Shown in pieces: positions 17,518 to 26,956 of a stretch of 64,000 nt of DNA (positions are counted from its first letter, which is position 1; each line of letters begins with the position of its first letter). The translations under genes and the position numbers were made by a program. This stretch comes from DUPQ01 sp041678685 (lineage in GTDB: Bacteria > Bacillota > Clostridia > DUPQ01), in assembly GCA_041678685.1 (NCBI GenBank), contig JBAYNV010000001.1, positions 14,611 to 78,610 of the forward strand. The letters run 5' to 3'. Under the pieces are notes generated by a model. That model did not search any database. It saw only the letters and a list, made by a program, of their open reading frames with translations, and was not told the DNA's origin.

Positions 17518-18789
17518 ATGTTAAGATCGATGTATTCTGGAGTGTCAGGGCTGCTGTCCCATCAGAAGAAGATGGACATAATAGGCAACAATATCGCTAA
17601 CGTCAATACGACTGCTTTTAAGAGCAGCAATATCGTTTTTGAGGAAGTATTCAGCCAACTGGTCGCAAGCGCCGCCCAGCCCACTGAAGATGGCAGAGGC
17701 GGTATAAATCCCCAGCAGATAGGACTTGGAGTTAGCATTGGTAATATAACCACGAACATGTCAAAAGGCAGCATCCAGACGACCGACAATCCCAATGATC
17801 TGGCAATTGACGGTGAAGGCTTCTTTGTTGTAACTGACGGTTCAGGTATCTACTATACTAGAGCAGGAAGTTTCAATGTTGATAAAGACGGAAGTTTAGT
17901 CAATGGCAGCGGATACAAGGTCATGGGCTGGAACAAAAATCCCAGTACGGGCAATATAGACACAAGTAAACCTACTGAGGCCGTAGATTTTTCCAATCTG
18001 AAGATGCAGGCCAGGAGCACGACGAAAGTCAACCTGACAGGCAATCTGAGCAGCGAAACGCCTCAGTATGATTCTGAAAATGATGAAAATGCTATCCTTC
18101 ATAATCTGACTATATACGATTCATTAGGAGAATCGCATACACTGACTTTTAAATTTATGAAGAACGCAACCGCAAACGGATACTCATTCGCGCTTACCGA
18201 GAGCGATAGTACATTCGAGATCTCTGCAGGTTCCACAGGGGGCTCCGTTGGTTTCAATTCATCAGGCAAGCTTGATGCAACTGCCACCACTGTACCTCAG
18301 GTCTCGCTGACATTTTCTAACGGAGCGGATAATATATCGTTTGCTGCAGGTTCAATAACGTTTGATCCTATAAGCTTCACGCAATACTCAAACAGCACTT
18401 CAGTAAAATCCTCACAGGATGGTTACAGCTCAGGAGAACTGGAAACACTGAGCATAAGCAGCGACGGGCAGATAATAGGACAGTTCACAAACGGTCTTCA
18501 GGATCATGTTTCAACACTGGCTGTTTCATCTTTTATAAATACTAACGGTTTACAAAAAGTCGGAGGCAATATGTTCTGCACGACATGGAATTCAGGAGAT
18601 GCGGATGTAGGCACGGCAAACACAGGAGAACGCGGTTCTATTGCTACTTCCTCCCTTGAAATGTCCAATGTGGATCTTGCAACGGAATTTACGGAAATGA
18701 TAGTTACTCAAAGAGGATTCCAGGCAAACTCAAGGATCATATCCGTATCCGATGAATTGCTTGAAGAGCTCGTTAATCTGAAGAGATAA
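17518..18789 (+). CDS. flgE: Flagellar hook protein FlgE
   Basis: 423 residues. The axial N-terminus (YSGVSGLLSHQKKMDIIGNNIANVNTTAFK type) and the conserved C-terminal helix (VDLATEFTEMIVTQRGFQANSRIISVSDELLEELVNLKR type) flank Ser/Thr-rich hook domains. It forms the universal joint. AGGAGG 8 bases upstream. Its stop codon precedes flbD by 20 bases. Confidence 0.95.
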   Translation: MLRSMYSGVSGLLSHQKKMDIIGNNIANVNTTAFKSSNIVFEEVFSQLVASAAQPTEDGRGGINPQQIGLGVSIGNITTNMSKGSIQTTDNPNDLAIDGEGFFVVTDGSGIYYTRAGSFNVDKDGSLVNGSGYKVMGWNKNPSTGNIDTSKPTEAVDFSNLKMQARSTTKVNLTGNLSSETPQYDSENDENAILHNLTIYDSLGESHTLTFKFMKNATANGYSFALTESDSTFEISAGSTGGSVGFNSSGKLDATATTVPQVSLTFSNGADNISFAAGSITFDPISFTQYSNSTSVKSSQDGYSSGELETLSISSDGQIIGQFTNGLQDHVSTLAVSSFINTNGLQKVGGNMFCTTWNSGDADVGTANTGERGSIATSSLEMSNVDLATEFTEMIVTQRGFQANSRIISVSDELLEELVNLKR

Positions 18790-18809
18790 TGGCAGGAAGG
18801 AGTAAACTT

Positions 18810-19007
18810 ATGATTTTACTTACACAGATAAATGACAAACCTATAATACTTAACTGTGATTTGATTTTACAGATCGAAGAAACTCCTCATACGGTCATAA
18901 AGATGGAAAATGGCGATAAATATCTGGTAAAAGAATCAGCTTTGCAGGTAGTGGAAAAGGTCATTAGTTTCAAGGCCGAAATACAGATAAGGGCACAGGT
19001 AGTATAA
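18810..19007 (+). CDS. flbD: Small flagellar protein FlbD
   Basis: 65 residues of the FlbD family found between flgE and motA or fliL in Bacillota and spirochaetes (MILLTQINDKPIILNCDLILQIEETPHT type). Function is poorly defined. The start at 18810 has AAGGAG upstream and is preferred to an ATG at 18789 that overlaps flgE. Its stop is immediately followed by the motA start. Confidence 0.88.
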   Translation: MILLTQINDKPIILNCDLILQIEETPHTVIKMENGDKYLVKESALQVVEKVISFKAEIQIRAQVV

Positions 19008-19781
19008 ATGGCGATAATAGGTATAGCATTAGCGATATTCCTGGTACTTTACTCAATAATGCTCAATGGCAAATTGATCAGTTTCTATGATCTTCCCTCT
19101 GTTTATATCGTTATAGGGGGAACCATCGGTGCTTTGCTATGCAATTACCCGCTCAAAAACCTACTGGCATGCGGAAAGGCATTCATTAAAGTCATTAAGT
19201 TCAAAGCTCCGGACAGGCAGGCTATACTTGATAAGATCATTGAACTTGCATATGCATCAAAAAAAGAGGGATTGCTTGCATTAGAAAAATATACGGAAGA
19301 AATGACTGATGAATTTCTAAAGAAAGGCGTGCTTCTGATAGTGGACGGGACTAAACCTGAAGATGCCCGAAATGCTCTGGAGAGCGACATAGCGATTACA
19401 GAACAGCATGAAAAACTTGCTCAGGACATATTTAACCAGGCTTCAAAACTTGCACCTGCATTTGGAATGATAGGCACGCTGATAGGCCTTATTAACATGT
19501 TAGGAAAACTTGATGATATAGGAACACTGGGTTCCAGTATGTCCATAGCCCTTGTAACGACCTTTTATGGATCCTGTGTTGCCAATATCGTATGCATCCC
19601 TGTTGCAGGCAGGCTCAAGTGTATAAGCGATATCGAAGTGGAGAACAAGACGATGATGCTGGAAGGGATAATGGCTATCCAGTCAGGCGAATCTCCATAC
19701 CTTATCAAAGAAAAACTCAGTTCTTATATAATAAAAACCGGAAAGGAGAGCAAAAAAGAAGATGAAGAGGAAAAGCCCTGA
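19008..19781 (+). CDS. motA: Stator protein MotA
   Basis: 257 residues. Four membrane segments are visible (about 2-20, 29-47, 145-166, 177-199) around a large cytosolic loop. The conserved pore region APAFGMIGTLIGLINML is present, and a charged C-terminal tail (KESKKEDEEEKP) is cytosolic. With MotB it forms the proton- or sodium-driven stator. The ATG directly abuts the flbD stop, and its 3' end overlaps motB by 20 bases. Confidence 0.95.
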   Translation: MAIIGIALAIFLVLYSIMLNGKLISFYDLPSVYIVIGGTIGALLCNYPLKNLLACGKAFIKVIKFKAPDRQAILDKIIELAYASKKEGLLALEKYTEEMTDEFLKKGVLLIVDGTKPEDARNALESDIAITEQHEKLAQDIFNQASKLAPAFGMIGTLIGLINMLGKLDDIGTLGSSMSIALVTTFYGSCVANIVCIPVAGRLKCISDIEVENKTMMLEGIMAIQSGESPYLIKEKLSSYIIKTGKESKKEDEEEKP

Positions 19782-20577
19782 TCCGCCTGAAGGCGCAGCC
19801 GACTGGGTAGTATCATATGGTGACTGCATGTCATTGCTTCTGACATTCTTCATCATGCTTTATTCCTTTTCAACAGTCGATGCTGTCAAGTGGCAGCAAT
19901 TAGCTGAATCAATGAGAGGAGCGCTCGGTAAAAGCAGCTATGTAGAACAACAGTCATTCAGTCCGATAAAAAAAGTAAGCAGTTCCTCCGGTAACAAGGG
20001 CGCCATTATACAGACGATCGTTGATAAAGGCGGATCCATCCCAAGTATAAACGGAGAGCAGCCAGCGGATACGGATACACCTGCAGATACCGGTTACAGT
20101 GTGGAAGAAGCATTTGGCGATCTGTATGATGACCTTCTTCAGGGGATAACAGCCGGGGGAAATGAATTGTATGTGGACATAATCCGTACCGAGAGTTCGA
20201 TAATACTAAGATTCACGAATAAGATACTTTTCGAATCAGGGAATGCTGATCTTGACGAAGAAGCACTGGACATAATATCAGCGATAATGGCAATAATATC
20301 AGAGTATGAGGAATATCTGGATAAACTGGTCATAGAAGGCAACACAGATAATATACCGATAAATACAGCAAGATACAGAGACAATTTCGAGCTTTCCATA
20401 TACAGAGCTCTGAATGTTTTTTATTTCATAGAAAGAAGCGACCTCTTCCCTGCCAATAAAATAGAGATCAAGGGATATGGCGAGAACAATCCCATCGCTA
20501 CAAATGACACTTCGGAAGGACGCGCACTGAACAGACGTACAGATATCGTAATTATGAAAGCGGAGGTGGATGAATGA
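19762..20577 (+). CDS. motB: Stator protein MotB
   Basis: 271 residues. It has a short cytosolic N-terminus, then one membrane helix with the ion-binding Asp21 (SYGDCMSLLLTFFIMLYSF), the plug/linker, and a C-terminal OmpA-like peptidoglycan-binding domain (about 140-265, GNTDNIPINTARYRDNFELS). Overlaps motA and fliL (ATGA), so the three are translationally coupled. Confidence 0.95.
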   Translation: MKRKSPDPPEGAADWVVSYGDCMSLLLTFFIMLYSFSTVDAVKWQQLAESMRGALGKSSYVEQQSFSPIKKVSSSSGNKGAIIQTIVDKGGSIPSINGEQPADTDTPADTGYSVEEAFGDLYDDLLQGITAGGNELYVDIIRTESSIILRFTNKILFESGNADLDEEALDIISAIMAIISEYEEYLDKLVIEGNTDNIPINTARYRDNFELSIYRALNVFYFIERSDLFPANKIEIKGYGENNPIATNDTSEGRALNRRTDIVIMKAEVDE

Positions 20578-21014
20578 AGAAAATTATGATCATTGTGGCA
20601 ACACTTATATTAACGGTCGTACTTACGTTCGTTATACTTATCGCATTTCCGGATACCAAAGCATATGAACTGCCTGAACCATCTCCAAGCCCTTCCGAAT
20701 CACCTGTTGAAAATAAACTGTACACGTATGTGCTCGAAGATGCATTTATCACAAATATGAAAAACAGCAACGGATTTGTTCAGGCATCTTTCATGCTGGA
20801 GATAACGAATGAAGCGGATCTCTTATATATACAGGAGCATAATTACATACTGACGGATACGATAATAAACGTTTTGAGGAATACCACAGAGGAAGAGTAT
20901 CTTAACGATGATATACAGCAGATACTGCGTGAACGCCTCAAAGAAGTGTTGATGACTGCTCTGGGCATTGACAGTATACAGAATGTATTCTTTTTAGAAT
21001 TAGTTATACAGTAG
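20574..21014 (+). CDS. fliL: Flagellar basal body-associated protein FliL
   Basis: 146 residues with an N-terminal membrane anchor (4-25), a Pro/Ser linker (PEPSPSPSESP) and the extracytoplasmic stomatin-like FliL domain. It surrounds and stabilises the stator. Start overlaps the motB stop (ATGA). Confidence 0.92.
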   Translation: MKKIMIIVATLILTVVLTFVILIAFPDTKAYELPEPSPSPSESPVENKLYTYVLEDAFITNMKNSNGFVQASFMLEITNEADLLYIQEHNYILTDTIINVLRNTTEEEYLNDDIQQILRERLKEVLMTALGIDSIQNVFFLELVIQ

Positions 21015-21023
21015 AGGGAAAAT

Positions 21024-21998
21024 ATGAAAGATATTTTATCGCAGTCAGAAATCGATGAGCTTATACAGAGTCTCAATTCGCCAAGTGAAGAGCCTGTTTC
21101 CGCAAAAAAAGAAAGGGTAAAGCCTTATGATTTCAGCAGGCCTAATAAGTTCACCAGGGAACAGGTCAGAGCTATTGAAGAAATTTTCGGGAATTTTTCG
21201 AAGGTCTTGTCATTAAGGCTTTCTGATTTTGCCAGAAGCACCTGCTTATTTGAGGTGACATACATTGAAGAACAGACATTCTTTGAATATACCAATTCTG
21301 TTCCGAAATCATCACTTATCGGCGTGTTCGGCATAAAAAACAGCGAGCATAATGCATCTGTGGAATTATCATATTCTATTGTTCAGAGCATTATAAACCT
21401 GATGCTTGGCGGAGACGGGAAAAATGATCAGGAAACTTTTACCGGATTTACCGAAATTGAAATAAATCTTATAAACAGAGTGTTGAAAGTATTTATCCAG
21501 CCGATGATAGAAGTATGGAAAAGCTATATCGATTTAGGCATTAAACTGGAAAGAGTAGAAAACATGGGACAGCATATACAGATAGCGGCACCAAGCGACA
21601 TCATTGAAATAATCACGCTTAAGGCTCAGATAGCGGAGAATGAAGGTTTCATAAACTTCTGCATCCCATACCTGCTGATCGAGCCGGTACTTAAGATCAT
21701 TGCTTCCACGCAGAGTTATACTCTTACATCAAAAAATGACGGTGTGTCACACGAGGAATTTTTAAAAACCAAGATCATAAGGAATGTCGTGGAAATGGTC
21801 TGCAGTCTGGGAAAAGCTTATCTTACACTTGATGAGCTTGGCAAAATACAGGTCGGTGATGTGATCAAATTAAAGAAGAAGACAAATGAAAATGCAGAAT
21901 TGCTTCTTAATAATATACCTAAGTTCAAAGTCGATATAGGGCAGAAGAACAATCGTTATGCAGCAAGAATCAATGATTCTGTGGAAAGGACAATGTAA
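21024..21998 (+). CDS. fliM: Flagellar motor switch protein FliM
   Basis: 324 residues. It has the N-terminal CheY-P-binding peptide LSQSEIDELIQSL (4-16), the CheC-like middle domain (about 40-230) and a C-terminal SpoA domain. Part of the C-ring that sets rotation direction. Directly followed, one base later, by fliY. Confidence 0.96.
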   Translation: MKDILSQSEIDELIQSLNSPSEEPVSAKKERVKPYDFSRPNKFTREQVRAIEEIFGNFSKVLSLRLSDFARSTCLFEVTYIEEQTFFEYTNSVPKSSLIGVFGIKNSEHNASVELSYSIVQSIINLMLGGDGKNDQETFTGFTEIEINLINRVLKVFIQPMIEVWKSYIDLGIKLERVENMGQHIQIAAPSDIIEIITLKAQIAENEGFINFCIPYLLIEPVLKIIASTQSYTLTSKNDGVSHEEFLKTKIIRNVVEMVCSLGKAYLTLDELGKIQVGDVIKLKKKTNENAELLLNNIPKFKVDIGQKNNRYAARINDSVERTM

Positions 21999-21999
21999 A

Positions 22000-23016
22000 A
22001 TGGTAAAAGAACTCACTCAGGAAGAGATCGACATGCTTATAAACGGTAACAGTAAAACAACTCTTACTGAAGAAGAAATAGATATGATCGGCGAGATCGG
22101 AAATATAGGAATGGGTAATTCAGCTACTGCCCTTTCTAAGATACTGAAAAGAAAAGTTAATATAACGACACCTAAAGTGATCATCCTTGATCAGCATAAA
22201 ATGCCCACGGAATATGCTATACCTTATGTGACAGTGGAGATAGCATATACGGAAGGCTTAGAAGGAAAAAATATCCTGAATTTAAAGGATGAGGACGTAA
22301 AAATAATCACTGATATCATGATGGGCGGGACCGGTGTAGCAAAAGACGGGCCTATCGATGAAATGAACCTAAGCGCTGCAGGAGAACTGATGAATCAGAT
22401 GATAGGTACCGCATCCACTGCACTTTCGGAGATGATGAATATAAGGCTCAATATATCGACTCCAAATGTCAGAATAACTGACTATGCGAACGAGCAGATC
22501 AACGATTTCACTGGAAATGAAATACTGGTATTGACCGTATTTGATCTGAACGTCGAAAACACATTAAAAAGCGAGATCATGCTTGTTATGACACTGGATT
22601 TTGCTAAAGAAATGGTCAGTACAGTCAAAAAACAATATATGGAGGCATCACAAAGACCTCAGCAGACACAACCTGATACCGGCAAACCTGAGGAAACGGC
22701 CAGTAAAGTAAATGTCCAGAAAGTAGAACTTCAGACATTCGGCGATGAATCAAAGGCTCCTGCGATGAACGGCAACAGATATGACATACTGATGGATGTC
22801 CCATTGGAAGTGTCTATCGAGATCGGCAGAGTAAAAATGCCTATCAGTGAGATATTGAAATTCACCAGCGGTACGATCATTGAGCTGGACAAGCTTGTAG
22901 GAGAAGATGTGAATATCGTTATAAATAACAGAACTATAGGAAAAGGGGAAGTTGTTGTTATTGATGAATATTACGGGATGAGAATCTCCGAAATACTCGA
23001 TCAGAACAGCATATAA
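22000..23016 (+). CDS. fliY: Flagellar motor switch phosphatase FliY (FliN-type)
   Basis: 338 residues. N-terminal CheY-P-binding peptide (LTQEEIDMLING), CheC-like phosphatase domain with the E-x2-N active-site motif twice (IGEIGNIGMGN near 27-37; AGELMNQMIG near 120-130), a Gln/Thr linker, and a C-terminal SpoA/FliN domain (DVPLEVSIEIGRVKMPISEIL). It both builds the C-ring and dephosphorylates CheY-P. The start at 22000 is preferred to 21958, which overlaps fliM without a ribosome site. Confidence 0.95.
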   Translation: MVKELTQEEIDMLINGNSKTTLTEEEIDMIGEIGNIGMGNSATALSKILKRKVNITTPKVIILDQHKMPTEYAIPYVTVEIAYTEGLEGKNILNLKDEDVKIITDIMMGGTGVAKDGPIDEMNLSAAGELMNQMIGTASTALSEMMNIRLNISTPNVRITDYANEQINDFTGNEILVLTVFDLNVENTLKSEIMLVMTLDFAKEMVSTVKKQYMEASQRPQQTQPDTGKPEETASKVNVQKVELQTFGDESKAPAMNGNRYDILMDVPLEVSIEIGRVKMPISEILKFTSGTIIELDKLVGEDVNIVINNRTIGKGEVVVIDEYYGMRISEILDQNSI

Positions 23017-23028
23017 GGGAGGTACAGC

Positions 23029-23391
23029 ATGGCTATGGGAATTTTAGTGGTAGACGACGCGGCTTTCATGAGAATGATGATCAAGGATATTCTGTCAAGA
23101 AACAATATCCAGGTAGCAGGAGAAGCTCCAAATGGAGTAATAGCGGTTGAAAAATACCAGGAACTGAAACCTGAACTCGTGATCATGGATATCACGATGC
23201 CGGAAATGAGCGGTGTAGATGCTTTAAAATGCATCAAAAAGATGGATCCGAAAGCAAATGTGATAATGTGTTCCGCATTGGGACAGCAGGATATGGTCAT
23301 GGAAGCCATACAGGTCGGTGCGAGGGATTTCATAGTAAAACCCTTTCAGGAAGGAAAACTTGTTCAGGCAATAAGAAAATTTGTAAAGTAG
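23029..23391 (+). CDS. cheY: Chemotaxis response regulator CheY
   Basis: 120 residues, single receiver domain. Asp9/Asp10 acid pocket, Asp54 phosphorylation site (VIMDITMPEMSG), Ser82 and Lys104 (VKPF). Phosphorylated by CheA at 30839-32857, it binds FliM and FliY. GGGAGGT precedes the start. Last gene of the plus-strand operon, closed by the terminator at 23439. Confidence 0.96.
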   Translation: MAMGILVVDDAAFMRMMIKDILSRNNIQVAGEAPNGVIAVEKYQELKPELVIMDITMPEMSGVDALKCIKKMDPKANVIMCSALGQQDMVMEAIQVGARDFIVKPFQEGKLVQAIRKFVK

Positions 23392-23438
23392 GATCAGATC
23401 CATAGTCACTGGCATATCCTGGAAAATACCATATAAAA

Positions 23439-23474
23439 ATACAGAAAGGATCAGTTGCTTTCCGTATTTTTTTA
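23439..23474 (+). terminator. Terminator between the two convergent motility arms
   Basis: ATACAGAAAG (23439-23448) pairs with CTTTCCGTAT (23458-23467) with one mismatch and is followed by seven T residues. It ends the flgB-cheY operon. The minus-strand cheD stop is 21 bases away, so the stem may stop both arms. Confidence 0.75.
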
Positions 23475-23494
23475 CCTGTATTATCCGGTCCGGA

Positions 23495-23968
23495 TCAAAG
23501 ATTTATGATACCTTTTGTGAGTGCTTTTACTGTCACTATCCCGGTTTCTGCATCTATTGAAACTGTCCGTCCGTAATCCCCTCCGACATCCCTTGCGATT
23601 ATAGGTATCCCCTGCCTGATCAGCTGATTCTGGACAGCTTTGATATTTTTATCTCCTACGGTCTCACCTGACCAGGAAAACATATTGGCTCCTCCTGCGA
23701 TCTTGGCCGTAAGATTATTCTTCCTGCATCCTGCTATGATCATTTTATCTATAAGTTCTTTTATCGCCGTATCAGCGAATTTTTTAGGCATGACTTCCTT
23801 ATATGGGCTGGAATCAGGCAGTAAAATGTGTGAAAGACCAGCAATCTTTGCTATTTTATCATACAGGCATATACCTACGCAGGATCCTAGCGCATATGAA
23901 ATGAGCCCGTCAGGCGAACTTGCCACATTCAGATCAGATATCCCTATCACGATTTGTTTTCCTGTCAT
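23495..23968 (-). CDS. cheD: Chemoreceptor glutamine deamidase CheD
   Basis: 157 residues. Catalytic Cys30 (LGSCVGICL) and His47 (LSHILLPDS) are present. CheD deamidates receptor glutamines and is regulated by CheC. The gene overlaps cheC by 4 bases (ATGA), matching the physical CheC-CheD partnership. Last gene of the chemotaxis operon. Confidence 0.95.
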   Translation of the reverse strand: MTGKQIVIGISDLNVASSPDGLISYALGSCVGICLYDKIAKIAGLSHILLPDSSPYKEVMPKKFADTAIKELIDKMIIAGCRKNNLTAKIAGGANMFSWSGETVGDKNIKAVQNQLIRQGIPIIARDVGGDYGRTVSIDAETGIVTVKALTKGIINL

Positions 23969-24579
23969 AATGCACCCAATTTTGAAAACATACGGTCCAG
24001 AGAAACCGGTTCAGGCATTATGAGCAGATTGCTTCTGAACATATCTTGTCCTGAATAGAAACACTCTTCTATAAGCATAAGCTCGTCTTTCATGGCTCCA
24101 AAAACCGATGCTGGATAATTCAGGATCGCTCCCACCATATCGATAGCTATGCGTGGAGCTTCAAGGGTTATTCTGTAATCAAGAAGCTGTGATATCGCAT
24201 TGATATACGATCCGGAAAGTATATTGCCTATCTCCGTCAATGCCGAGACACCCATTTCGGTTATATCCTGCAGACAGGTGACATTTTCATTTAACAGAAC
24301 TTTTAAAAGATGTGAAACAGCATTTTTATCAAGAAGAAAAAGCAGCATTCCCTCGATATCCCCTCTCATAAGGACCAATACCCCGGCTACCTGGTTTTCC
24401 GGTCCTCCTAAAACCTGCGATATACCGTCAGCATTTGTGATCCTGATATTCGGTACATCGATGCTTATCCTGCCGTTTAGCATGAGCGAAAGTGCTGTCG
24501 CTGCATTCCCTGTGCCTATATTCCCTATTTCTTTAAGTATGTCGGCCTGGAACTCATTTATTTTACCTATATCGATCAT
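23965..24579 (-). CDS. cheC: CheY-P phosphatase CheC
   Basis: 204 residues with both CheC active-site motifs: E17-x2-N20 (LKEIGNIGTGN) and E116-x2-N119 (LTEIGNILSGS). It dephosphorylates CheY-P and sequesters CheD. It lies between cheB and cheD in the same operon. Confidence 0.95.
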   Translation of the reverse strand: MIDIGKINEFQADILKEIGNIGTGNAATALSLMLNGRISIDVPNIRITNADGISQVLGGPENQVAGVLVLMRGDIEGMLLFLLDKNAVSHLLKVLLNENVTCLQDITEMGVSALTEIGNILSGSYINAISQLLDYRITLEAPRIAIDMVGAILNYPASVFGAMKDELMLIEECFYSGQDMFRSNLLIMPEPVSLDRMFSKLGAL

Positions 24580-24588
24580 CTTTTTCTC

Positions 24589-25617
24589 CTATATGTTCTT
24601 AAAACAGCTCACTATCCTTGAAGGGATCTCAAGTAAGGGAAGCTGTACTGTTACAGCACCGATCGAAAATGCGGCTTTAGGCATTCCATATACGACAGAT
24701 GATGCTTCATCCTGTCCTATTGTAAAAGCACCATTCTTCTTCATGTTCAGAAGACCTTTAGCTCCATCGACTCCCATACCTGTAAGAAGCACGCCTATGG
24801 AATTTTCCTTTGCTGTTTCCGCTACCGAATCAAAAAGTATATCTACCGAAGGACAGTGTCCGCTTTGTTTTTCGTTACCCGAAAGCCGGACATAATATCC
24901 GTCGTTCTTCGTCGCGATACGCATCTGGATGCCTCCCTGAGCTATTATGATCCTTCCTTTTCTGACTTCGTCCCTGTCTTCAGCCTCCTTGACTTCGAAA
25001 CCTGTCTGCTGATTCAAACGATCCGCATACATTTTCGTAAAAACAGGCGGCATATGCTGAACGATCACTATCCCTGGCAGATCGGCAGGAAGCCTCTGTA
25101 TGACCTCGAATAAGGCTTCAGTTCCTCCTGTCGAAGCTCCCATGGCTATCACATACTTATCTGCATTCTTCATATTTACAGAGCTTTTAACGGGTTGTCG
25201 CGGTTCCTCGGGTCTTACATTGATATATTTTATTTCTGAACTTATACGTATTTTAACTACAAGTTCTTTAAAGAACATTGATCCGTCTTTATCTTTAAGG
25301 TCAGGTTTCTTCAGAAAATCCACAGCGCCTGCATTCAGAGCATCGAATATATTCGTGCTTGCAGAACTTATAACAACAATAGGGATAGGATACTGAGGAA
25401 GCAGTTTTTTTAGAAAATCTATTCCCGACATCTTTGGCATATTCACATCCAGAGTGATAACATCAGGCTGTATTTCAAGTATTTTATCCCTTGCCTCATA
25501 TGGGTCTTTTGCAAAACCTGCTATCTCGATATCCGGCTGATCGGTCAGCCCTTCCGCCAAATATTCTCTGAAGAACATCGAATCATCCACAATGAGTACT
25601 CTGATCTTATTTTCCAT
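24589..25617 (-). CDS. cheB: Chemoreceptor methylesterase CheB
   Basis: 342 residues. The receiver domain carries Asp57 (VITLDVNMPKMSG). The C-terminal methylesterase domain has the catalytic triad Ser162 (GASTGGTEA), His188 (QHMPP) and Asp284 (GMGVDGAKG). It removes methyl groups from receptors in feedback to CheA. Three bases from cheR. Confidence 0.96.
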   Translation of the reverse strand: MENKIRVLIVDDSMFFREYLAEGLTDQPDIEIAGFAKDPYEARDKILEIQPDVITLDVNMPKMSGIDFLKKLLPQYPIPIVVISSASTNIFDALNAGAVDFLKKPDLKDKDGSMFFKELVVKIRISSEIKYINVRPEEPRQPVKSSVNMKNADKYVIAMGASTGGTEALFEVIQRLPADLPGIVIVQHMPPVFTKMYADRLNQQTGFEVKEAEDRDEVRKGRIIIAQGGIQMRIATKNDGYYVRLSGNEKQSGHCPSVDILFDSVAETAKENSIGVLLTGMGVDGAKGLLNMKKNGAFTIGQDEASSVVYGMPKAAFSIGAVTVQLPLLEIPSRIVSCFKNI

Positions 25618-25620
25618 GGA

Positions 25621-26433
25621 TCATACCTTCCTGTATATCGAGGGCATTACATATGTAAAACCCGTGCTTGATCTGGTTATAGATTCAGCCTGTCCTATAA
25701 ACAGATATCCTCTATCTTCAATACAATCATATATTCTTGTCAATAAAGCTTCTTTGGTTTCCTTATCAAAATAGATCATTACGTTCCTGCAAAAAACAGC
25801 ATCGAATTTCTTTTTGAAAGGGAAATTTTCTGTGATCAGATTGAATTTCCTGAATACTATTTTTTGCCTTATCTGAGGAATTACCTGATACTGATCGTTC
25901 CCGCATGCCATGAAATACTTTTCCTGAAAGGTTTTAGGCATTTTCTGCACAGACAAACTGTCATATATCCCCTTTTCCGCTTTTTCCAGTACGCTTGTCG
26001 ATATATCGGTAGCAAGCATTGTCTTTTCCCATGGATCTCGACAGTTTTCAAAAAAATCATTCACGATCATTGCAAGCGTATATGGTTCTTCACCGGATGA
26101 GCATCCTGCACTCCATAATCTTAAATCGAAATTGCTCTTATTTCTCTTCAGATATGGCAGTACTACCTGCCTGAAATATTCAAAATGAGATGATTCGCGC
26201 ATAAAGTACGTATGATTGGTTGTAAGTTTGTTGACCATATTGATTGTTTCATCGGAACCCTTTTCGCTGAAAACATAATCCAGATATCCGGAAAACTCAC
26301 TAAAGCCTTTAGCTGTAATAATATTGCCCAGCCTTCCTTCAATGAGATTCCGTTTCTGAGAAAGATTGATCCCATAATTCCTCTTAACAAAAGTAACCAG
26401 TCTTCTAAACTCATTATCACTGATCTTGATCAT
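25621..26433 (-). CDS. cheR: Chemoreceptor methyltransferase CheR
   Basis: 270 residues with an N-terminal helical CheR domain and a Rossmann-type SAM domain (RLWSAGCSSGEEPYTLAM near 112-129; FDAVFCRNVMIYF near 212). It methylates receptor glutamates. The start at 26433 lies inside the end of cheW with AAGGGAG upstream, an overlap of 17 bases. Confidence 0.95.
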   Translation of the reverse strand: MIKISDNEFRRLVTFVKRNYGINLSQKRNLIEGRLGNIITAKGFSEFSGYLDYVFSEKGSDETINMVNKLTTNHTYFMRESSHFEYFRQVVLPYLKRNKSNFDLRLWSAGCSSGEEPYTLAMIVNDFFENCRDPWEKTMLATDISTSVLEKAEKGIYDSLSVQKMPKTFQEKYFMACGNDQYQVIPQIRQKIVFRKFNLITENFPFKKKFDAVFCRNVMIYFDKETKEALLTRIYDCIEDRGYLFIGQAESITRSSTGFTYVMPSIYRKV

Positions 26434-26944
26434 TATGCTCCCTTATTATCAGGTCTTCTATCACATTCAATTCCTCTTTTCCTATTATCCTGTTGCAGTC
26501 AAGCAGCAATTTGATCCCATTAGCTGCCTTACCTATATACTTTACATAGTTTTCCTTCAGTTCCTTACCGTATGAAGGAAGAGGGACCAGCTGCTCTTCC
26601 TTTAAAGTAATAACTTCAGACACGCTGTCGACAATGAACCCGATCACCGTGTTTCCATAGCTTAAAACGATTATGCATGTCCTACCGTCATACACTTTTT
26701 CCTGTCTGTTAAACTTAAGCCTCAGATCGATAACTGGTATTATCCGCCCCCTGAGATTTATTATTCCCTTCATGTATCCGGCAGCTTCAGGAATAGAGGT
26801 AATAGGTTGTATACCTACTATTTCGGTCACATACGATATATCAAATCCATAGACTTCGTCCTCTATTTTAAATGTGAGATACATATCTTTACTGGTATTA
26901 TCAATTTCGGTAGTGAACAGTTCATTGTCATTTATGCGTGTCAC
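26417..26944 (-). CDS. cheW: Chemotaxis coupling protein CheW (copy 1)
   Basis: 175 residues, a single CheW domain (YLTFKIEDEVYGFDISYVTEIVG; MKGIINLRGRIIPVIDLRLKF). It links receptors to CheA. A second CheW lies at 30337-30825 and the two are clear paralogues. Each sits next to one of the two receptor genes. Confidence 0.93.
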   Translation of the reverse strand: MTRINDNELFTTEIDNTSKDMYLTFKIEDEVYGFDISYVTEIVGIQPITSIPEAAGYMKGIINLRGRIIPVIDLRLKFNRQEKVYDGRTCIIVLSYGNTVIGFIVDSVSEVITLKEEQLVPLPSYGKELKENYVKYIGKAANGIKLLLDCNRIIGKEELNVIEDLIIREHNDQDQ

Positions 26945-26956
26945 GGGTGCCTCCTT

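Noticed and set aside
24200..24895. 231-codon plus-strand frame across cheC and cheB
   Set aside because: Shadow of two genes with visible catalytic motifs on the minus strand; it spans their junction.
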